In this document: positions 57,530-64,000 of the stretch, one piece after another
How the letters are laid out: every line of letters begins with the position of its first letter
Position numbering within the stretch: position 1 is the first letter of the stretch
Source of the DNA: Prinsepia uniflora
Lineage: Eukaryota > Streptophyta > Magnoliopsida > Rosales > Rosaceae
Length of the DNA stretch: 64,000 nt
NCBI GenBank assembly: GCA_032719365.1
Contig: CM064865.1
Span: forward strand, 34,956,065-35,020,064
Direction: 5' to 3'
Position numbers and translations under genes: made by a program
The notes under the pieces: generated by a model
What the model saw: only the letters and a program-made list of their open reading frames with translations
Told to the model about the DNA's origin: nothing
The model's database searches: none

Positions 57530-58105
57530 ATTGAAAAGTGTCGATGTCTCGAGCGAGACTTACGAATCGACATGTAGATTCTCGAGAGTTGAGTTGGAGC
57601 TTTGGAAGCTCCAGTGACAGTGTATACCGACAGGTACTGTGGTTGTGTCGGACATGTACGTTTACACAAAAATGCCCCGAGGGGGTGACATGACTGGATT
57701 TCCACGGTATGGTTGTGGACTTTGGGTCAGTTTGAATTTCGAGGACGAAATTCCTTAAGGAGGGAAGATTGTAACAATCCATCCCAAATTTTCAGGATTA
57801 ATTAAGATTAAATTGAGGATTAGTGAGGCTAATCGGGGATTAGTCAAGGATTATCGGACGTTCAGGGCGAAATTACGATTTTACTCCTAGACGAGGGCAA
57901 AAGTTGACTTCTGACATGGGAGGTCCAATGCACGAGGACCAAAGATTATTATGTAGATCGAGTCGATACGAGTCCATAGACAAGCGACAAGTTGAAACCC
58001 ATCATTCGACGGGAACGTTATGGGTCACGGAAGGTTTTAGGAACTATTTACAGTTGCACGTTTTACGAGTCAAGTAATTATTTGTCATTTAGTTTGGACC
58101 CCAGA
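57530..58105 (+). repeat. inverted copy of subfamily H internal end, polypurine tract and LTR start
   Basis: Reverse complement of about 55690-56260. Includes TTTCGAGGACGAAATTCC, AAGGAGGGAAGAT (57757-57769) and an LTR start TGTAACAATCCATCCC at 57770. With 55690-56260 it forms a ~575-base inverted repeat with a ~1.27-kb spacer. It is cut at 58106 by a subfamily A LTR. Confidence 0.8.
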
Positions 58106-59478
58106 TGTAACGACCCATCCCGGGAGTCTGAATTAGCAAAGTAATTAGTGACGGATTAGTTAGATTAATTGGTGGTTAGTTGGGTATGTTTGGCCTTTTA
58201 GCGCAGAATGACGATTCTGCCCCCTGAAATGGGCAAAATGTTGACTTTTAGTTCGGACGGTCAATTGGGCATTGACCGTGACGTAGTTTGGGATGTCATG
58301 AGTCCGTAGACAGGTGGCACGCCCGATTCCGACATCCGAGGAGGAAGTTATGATGTTCGGAAGGTTGAGGGCAGTTTTGTAATTTGGTTAAAAGAAGGGA
58401 AAAAGTTGACTTTTGCACGACAAGGGTTTTATAGGTAAACTGAGGACCGTTAGGTAGATCTCGTCGTCCTGAGTACAACGACAGGCGGCATGCCTTCATC
58501 GGACGTCGGACGAGTGAGATACGGGTCTAGAACGGTGAAGGGTAAAATCGTAATTTGTACTCACAAGGGCATTTTGGTCTTTTTGCACATTGGGAATTGT
58601 GCAAAACAGATTGGGACAAGTGTACAGGGCCTATTGGATATTTTGAGTTTGGGACCATAGGGCTTGGACACGTGGGGATTGTCTAGTAGGTTTTACAAGG
58701 TTGCACGGTGCAAAATTAAATGGGTTAACCGTGCTTGAGAGAAGCATAGACTGAATTTGAGAGGAGAGATCGATCGGATTGCAGAGAGTGTGTGAGTGTG
58801 ATCAGAGGGAGGCTAAGAGTGCAGGGACTATGTTGAGGGGACTTGAGAGTCGATTGTTTGTGTGAAGGGAGGAAAATTAGAAAACAGAACAGAGAACTAC
58901 TGTGCACGGCTGTGCACCTCAAGTGATCAAACCATCGAATTGACCCCGTGGTGGTGTTCAGTGACCGTAGAGGGGTCGAGTGTACCCAGGGGAACGCGGC
59001 GGCGAGCACGGTGGAGGCTAGAACGACGGTGGGTTACTGTTTCCCCTATTTTTCCGTTTAGTTTCAAAGTTAAAGTCGTGGCGCTTGAGGTCGAGTCAAA
59101 GTGTCCTCTGAGTTCTATTAGGTTTAGGAGGTCCTAAGGAACCCTTATAAGTTGAAGCCGTGACGGGGGGAAGCACGGGTGTCCGGGAACTGAAACAGAG
59201 TTTTTGGTTGGTTTCGGGTTCGAGTTAGGGATGTGTGTTTTAGGCGGTGATGTCGTGTTTTGATTAGGGAAATAGATTGCTAGGATGAGGACGAAGCTAA
59301 GGGCATTGGAAGGAACAAAAATGGACGGAGGACGGCAGAGAACCAGTCACGCCGGTTCAGACCGGGTGATTGTCGAAGAAAAAGGTGAACAGTGCCTCTA
59401 GGCGCGTGAAGCCCACGCGCAGCCCCTTTGGGCGGCGTGTGAGGGCGCGTGGGGTAGAATCCGGGGAAGTATCCAACC
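58106..59478 (+). repeat. truncated subfamily A LTR
   Basis: Starts TGTAACGACCCATCCCGGG. It follows the subfamily A order through the GC-rich exon-1-like part (about 58900-59030) to the GGCGCGTGAAGCCCACGCGC module near 59400, and stops at about 59478, before the exon-like and hairpin modules. No matching TSD. Confidence 0.8.
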
Positions 59479-61229
59479 TTATATGAAACTCAGAAAGTAT
59501 GGTCACCCACAGTCAACCAATACCAATTCCCAATGGACTCTCAAGTCCTCAACTCAGCTCTCACTAGCTCATCCTTTCCGGAGTAAGAACTCTCAGGAGA
59601 AGAAAGTATATTTATTAGTCGTGGGTTCCAGAGCAACTCTACGAATGTGGTAACCACCACCCGCGCCAACAATACATCGTGAGACTACAGCACCATCCGA
59701 AAGTCACTCTACGATCACTGAGCTACTGGGGACATCACACACATGTCTCGCGTCCCTCACGATCGTTCAGTCGTAATCTCTCGGCCTCCAAGCTGTCACT
59801 CACGTGGACATCAACCACATGTCTGTAATTATCAACCTTAGTATCCAACCCACGTGTCCGTTTATACCATTTATGCACATCCAAAAGGATGTCATCTAAC
59901 ACTACTTGATTCTCACGTTTCAACCCTTATAGTTACCATTCTTAAGCGAACCCTCTAGGCTCAAGTCTCGCATCTTGTTGACGGCCAAACCAAAAGCTCT
60001 GACCATTCAAAAGGAAAAAGTGAAGTCACTTCCTCCGACTAAGAGTAGTCTCTGATAATTACTGTAATGCTTAATCCTTTTTTCAAAACTAACACTTCCA
60101 TTGATTCTCTTCGACTTCTTCCATTACTATCCCCGTCGGCATACTAGTTCGCACGTCCCAACTCTATGGAGTCAATTCCAGCACTCAACACTCGTGCCGT
60201 CCATCCACAACGAGCTAGGCTACCTGTCACCAATCCAGGTATACTCCGTGCCGCACACTGAGCCACTCGGGATCCTCTTTGTCCCGCTCAGCACCCACGG
60301 AACTCACATGTTTGCCACTTTAGGCACATTTACCATCTCCATCACAATCCGAGTGCTCAATGGAATTACATCACTTAGACACACTCAGTGTCATGTAGGA
60401 CTATCCGACCACTATTGGATTCCATTCAACTTGTCTCTGGCATCTCCAACTCATCTAAGACACCTCCACTGAGGTAGTGCGGCACACTCGCCAACACCTA
60501 AACTCGACATCTCCATTTGCAATCGTACTCAGTCGTAACCGAGTCGAATCGAAAATTACTACTTGTAATGTGCACCACTCACGCACCTCTGTATCAACGT
60601 CATTACTGGAGAATCCCCATCGTCTCAGTCGTCACTATAACATGCGCCTATCCAACTCGATAAGACTCATCCATGTCTATCGATAGCCATGTCTTCCACA
60701 ACCACGTACCAATCCCAGAAATGACCATTCTCGAGACTCCATACTAGTGTGGTCAACTCACCGCAGGTACCAACTGCTCAACACGTAATATCCCCGATAG
60801 GTCCACAAGTACCATACTCCTGGTAAGTTATCCAATTAATTTCAAACAAAGTTTATCAAGAACTTGGGTGCTCACTACAGCACCTCCATCTTGACCGATC
60901 CATCGCTCTCGACTCCGAAATGTCATCATAAGAGGGTAACTGGTCGACTAGGTCCCATCCACCAGCAATACTACGGCTATAAGCCGTTGGATTCACATGA
61001 ACCTTGATCCTACTCGGAATCCAATCTCAGCCAAACACGGCATCCTATGCCAATCGAACCCCAAACCACTCCACCTCATGCCAAACATGACCTAACCAGG
61101 GTTTGATTCCACTGAATCCTTATACTCTCAACCTAACTCTCAAGTTGATTAGGGTTGTTACCACTGCAGAGACATCACATCCAGCACCCACACATCACTC
61201 TAAGAGCAACTCATGCTCTGATACCCCTT
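59479..61229 (-). other. non-coding internal region and primer site, subfamily H
   Basis: No gag-pol motif. 60520-60700 matches 26030-26200 of the 10-kb element. At the right edge the primer site is GCTCTGATACCC (61215-61226), i.e. GGGTATCAGAGC on the minus strand, three bases from the LTR. Confidence 0.65.
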
Positions 61230-62817
61230 TGATAGGACCCGTCTCAATCCCCATAGATTAACGTGGGACGTACCTGCTCCTGCCATACACTGCATGTTAG
61301 ACAAGGGATAAATTCGTCACCCGCTCGGGGTCCATCAGAGTACGCCAGGATCTGCGGTGGCATGTGATGTCTCGATCTTTACTACAGCCCGTAACTGCTA
61401 ACAACCTGAATGGTATTAAAACCATAAAAGTTGTGAGTGGATAGAACAACAATTTAAAACAAATAATCGTTTATCTCAAAAATTCATTTATACCCTTCAC
61501 GTCAAAGCATGCATGTATCGTCAAACAGTTATTTCAAATACTTTCTCAGAAGTAAGACGTATTGCTTCCCTAATCGAAGCGCAGTGAAAAATGCATTTCA
61601 ATCAAAGCCATTACCTCAGCAGGGTCTCAGCTCAAAACCGAATCATACAGGGTCGCAGCCCAAAGCCAAAATCAAGGAAAACCTCATCCCAATCCATAGA
61701 ACATGTGGGAACACATCCCATGGGAACTCATCCCAATGTCAGTCACGATTCTAATCCTAGCATATGTGCATATAGCTCAGAACCGCTCACAATCCCAACA
61801 TGTTGCCTTGAACACATCACTCCCCGAGAACGCCTCTAGATCATCACGAATAAGGTTGGGAATTTTTGACACGACTCGAAACCCACACGAAATTTATCCG
61901 GGTTAACCCGCAAGATTAAAATTTCGGGTCATTTTCGGGTCAACCCGTTATGACCCGTTTATTAAACGGGTGGGTTTCGGGTCAACCTGTTAACCCGTAT
62001 AATGACCTGTTAACCCGTTTAATAAATGGGTAGATTTCGGGTTAACAGGTTAACCCGTATATTGGCTTATATATTGACCCATTTAATAAACGTGTGATTA
62101 CTAACCCATATATCTACCCATTTGCCTACCTAAATATCTATTAAATCTTATAATTTAAATAGGTTAAACATGTTAAACGGGTTAAACGGGTCATAGGTTA
62201 ATTGGGTTTTGAGTATGACCTGTTTATTAAATGGGTTAAACGGGTTACACGGGTTACAAGGGTCATTAACAGGTCGGGTTCAGGTTGGACATTCTTGACA
62301 CGATTATTAAATGGGTCAGATTCGGGTTGGGCATAAATGGGTAAAATAGAATTCATGACACGACAAGAACTCGACACGACACGACCCATTGCCACCCCTA
62401 ATCACGAACAATTACTTGACAAATATCTGGGTTTCGGGTTAAGGAGAATGAAATGGAGAAAGGGGTACGGGTGCACGTATGTGTGATTGTGGGCATTAGA
62501 TAAATGCCACTTATCACTCATCCATTGGGTTTGTAACAAATATCTGGGGTCCACACTAAATGACAAACAATTACTTGACTCGTAAAACGTGCAACCGTAA
62601 ATATTTCCTGAAACCTTCCGTGGCCCATAACTTTCCCGTCAAATGTTTGATTTCGACGTGACGGCTGTCTACGGACTCTTGTCGACTCGATCTACGTAAC
62701 GGTTCTTGGTCCTCATGCATTGGGCCTCCCGAGTCAAATGTCAACTTTTACCCTCGTTTAGGGGAAAAATCGTCATTTCGCCCTGAACGTCCGATAATCC
62801 TCGACTAATTCCTGATT
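61230..62817 (-). repeat. third subfamily H LTR (5' LTR), internally deleted and truncated
   Basis: Left edge TGATAGGACCCGTCTC next to the primer site. It matches 49728-50350, then jumps to sequence equivalent to about 52110-53270, so ~1.7 kb is missing. The hAT-type MITE sits exactly at the jump. The right end stops near 62817 (CCTGATTT), about 70 bases short of the expected TGTAACG start. Confidence 0.8.
61851..62400. mobile_element. hAT-type non-autonomous element (MITE), 550 bp
   Basis: Ends TAAGGTTGGGAAT... and ...ATTGCCACCCCTA, imperfect terminal inverted repeats (TAGGGGTGGCAAT type). A perfect 8-base TSD ATCACGAA (61843-61850 and 62401-62408) is diagnostic of the hAT superfamily. Inside, many short GGGTTAACCCG and AACGGGTTAAACGGG words form further inverted repeats. 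No transposase. Confidence 0.9.
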
Positions 62818-62822
62818 TGCGA

Positions 62823-63125
62823 GCATTGTAAAAGCTCGTGTCTCAGAGGAAACAGTGAATGATCCCATATTCCTTTGAGGGGAATGGTCTGGGAGGGGAA
62901 TGGTGGTGTGCCTTAAAGGTGTAGGCACACACCTATCTAGCACGAGGCCTTTTGGGAGCTCAGTGACTTTGGGTTCGATTGGATCTCCAATGTTAAACGA
63001 GTTGAGGCTAGTGCAATTCCAAGATGGGTAACCCCCTTGGAAGTTGCATCATGAGCTTCCAAAAACAAAACCGTGAGGGCGAGGAGGCCCAAAATGGACA
63101 ATATCGTGCTAGAGTCGGGTCTTGA
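62823..63125 (+). repeat. ~300-bp short LTR (family G), plus strand
   Basis: Inverted copy of 49440-49727. Contains TGTAAAAGCTCG near 62829, GGTGTAGGCACACACC, GCCTTTTGGGAGCTC, CCGTGAGGGCGAGGAGG and GGACAATATC, ending GTCGGGTCTTGACC. No TSD is evident. Confidence 0.75.
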
Positions 63126-63329
63126 CCAAGATGAGTGCTTGTGTTTGTGAAAGATATTTGACACCACTGCCGAACATGGTCAATCCTAGTGAAGGGCATT
63201 CGCTGTTCGTCGAACATGGTCAATCGTTCAACTCTGCCCTTTTTTTTGTGTTGGTCGTGATTTCCCTCATCGAAATCTGTTGTGGTTTCTTTTTTATTTA
63301 TAGGATTTTCATCGGCTGGTTAGGTTGTA
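63126..63329. other. unassigned sequence
   Basis: Non-coding. The word CGAACATGGTCAATC occurs twice (near 63171 and 63212). A pyrimidine- and T-rich tract follows. Confidence 0.35.
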
Positions 63330-63425
63330 GGTTTGCAGAGAAAGAGAGGTTGGGAGAGGCAGAGAGAATAAACGTGCATTCTCGGTATCTTGTATATTGA
63401 ATTTTCATCTAAATAATAAATTATA
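63330..63425 (-). repeat. relic resembling the copia LTR
   Basis: Shares GTTGGGAGAGGCA, GAGAATAAACGTG, GTATCTTGT and ATTGAATT...TCATCTAAA...AATAAATT with 19160-19270, in the same orientation. Homology stops at about 63425. Confidence 0.6.
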
Positions 63426-64000
63426 GGTTTATTACTCAAAATGCTCCTATAACTGAACATTAAGTATCATTTTGCTCCCTAAAAATTATTTAGTTCCAAT
63501 ATCGGCCACAACTGCACTTCTGATATTTCTATTGCTCCATTTCGTTATCTAAGTTAGTAACACTGTTAATAATGCTTACGTGTCAAGCAGGAATTGATGG
63601 TTTAATTATTTATTAAAAATTGTTAAAATTTAAAAATTTAAAAACAAAACTTGGAGAATGAAGAAGATGATGAACAGTTAATTAAATCTGAATTTTTCTT
63701 CAATCCATTCTCAACTCGAATCCAATCCAGCAGGAATCCAATCCATTCTTAATTAAATCTGAAAATCAGGCAGGAATCCAATCCATTCTGATTTTTCATC
63801 ATCCTCATCATATTCTTCTTTTTCTTCATCTAATTGGGATTTTGGATTATGCGAAAACCCAATCCCCAAATTCTCAACCTCAGATGAGTTTCTAAAAAAA
63901 GTCAAAATTTTATTTACCCATGGCATGTTGGGATATCTGTCGCCCAAGAAGAACTATATATGAATTCTCAACAATCAAATAGCCACCACCATCACCCTAA
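63426..64000. other. unassigned AT-rich right flank
   Basis: 63426-63600 has the look of an interspersed repeat end (CAAAATGCTCC, TTTTGCTCCCTAAA) but I cannot class it. 63735-63790 holds two copies of AGGAATCCAATCCATTCT. On the minus strand an open frame at 63930-63753 encodes an acidic stretch (DEEKEEYDEDDEKSEW). It has no ATG before MPWVNK and a stop just upstream, so it could be an exon of a host gene or chance. Confidence 0.3.

Noticed and set aside
58106..59478. Further complete solo LTR
   Set aside because: It stops before the exon-like, hairpin and terminal modules and has no TSD, so it is a truncated fragment.
62040..62340. Telomere-like GGGTTA / TTAAACGGG words
   Set aside because: Irregular short repeats wholly inside the hAT-type MITE bounded by an 8-base TSD; not TTTAGGG arrays.

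Overview
The window is repeat-dominated plant nuclear DNA, probably from a eudicot, although the species cannot be told. I find no intact protein-coding host gene. Almost everything is LTR retrotransposon, nested to three or four levels. Most junctions are fixed by target-site duplications (TSDs) that can be read directly.

Layout. 1-410 is unassigned flank. 411-17890 is an old, broken Ty3/gypsy element of the Tat type. Its 5' LTR is at 411-1030 and its 3' LTR at 17328-17890. Gag, protease, reverse transcriptase, RNase H and integrase remnants lie between 1102 and 6314, followed by an antisense ORF and a 3' tandem-repeat block. Two 3-kb solo LTRs (7465-10509 on +, 13466-16550 on -) have inserted into it. 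17891-19140 is AT-rich and unassigned. From 19141 to 36389 runs a Ty1/copia element on the minus strand, split by a 10-kb non-autonomous element with near-identical 3.3-kb LTRs (20394-30457) and by a second non-autonomous element (31178-36190). At 36390 a third large LTR element begins. It runs to 49439 and contains two further solo LTRs (36784-39911 and 43174-46257). 49440-63125 is a scrambled cluster of a related LTR family on the minus strand, with tandem and inverted duplications, a hAT-type MITE and short inverted LTR copies at both outer edges. 63126-64000 holds a copia-LTR-like relic and unassigned AT-rich DNA.

Most of the large elements belong to one group. LTRs start TGTAACGACCCGTCCC, end near GGGTCCTGACA, have an initiator-Met-tRNA-type primer site (TGGTATCAGAGC) three bases after the LTR, and have an AAGGAGGGAAG-type polypurine tract just after a CGAGGACGAAATT signature. 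I associate that signature with Del/Tekay chromoviruses, so these look like non-autonomous (LARD-type) relatives of such an element. None carries gag or pol.

The most interesting signal is inside these LTRs. Divergent subfamilies share an ordered set of non-coding modules: a 26-base palindrome, a block dense in ACGT cores, an exon-like segment of 77 nt in six LTRs (ended by AG and GTGAGTGGAC), arrays of small hairpins whose stems change in compensatory ways, an acceptor-like site whose sequence is complementary to the donor-like site, a conserved CATCACATG block, and a stem-loop just before the LTR end. This looks like a structured, possibly spliced RNA encoded in the LTR and kept while the coding sequence was lost.
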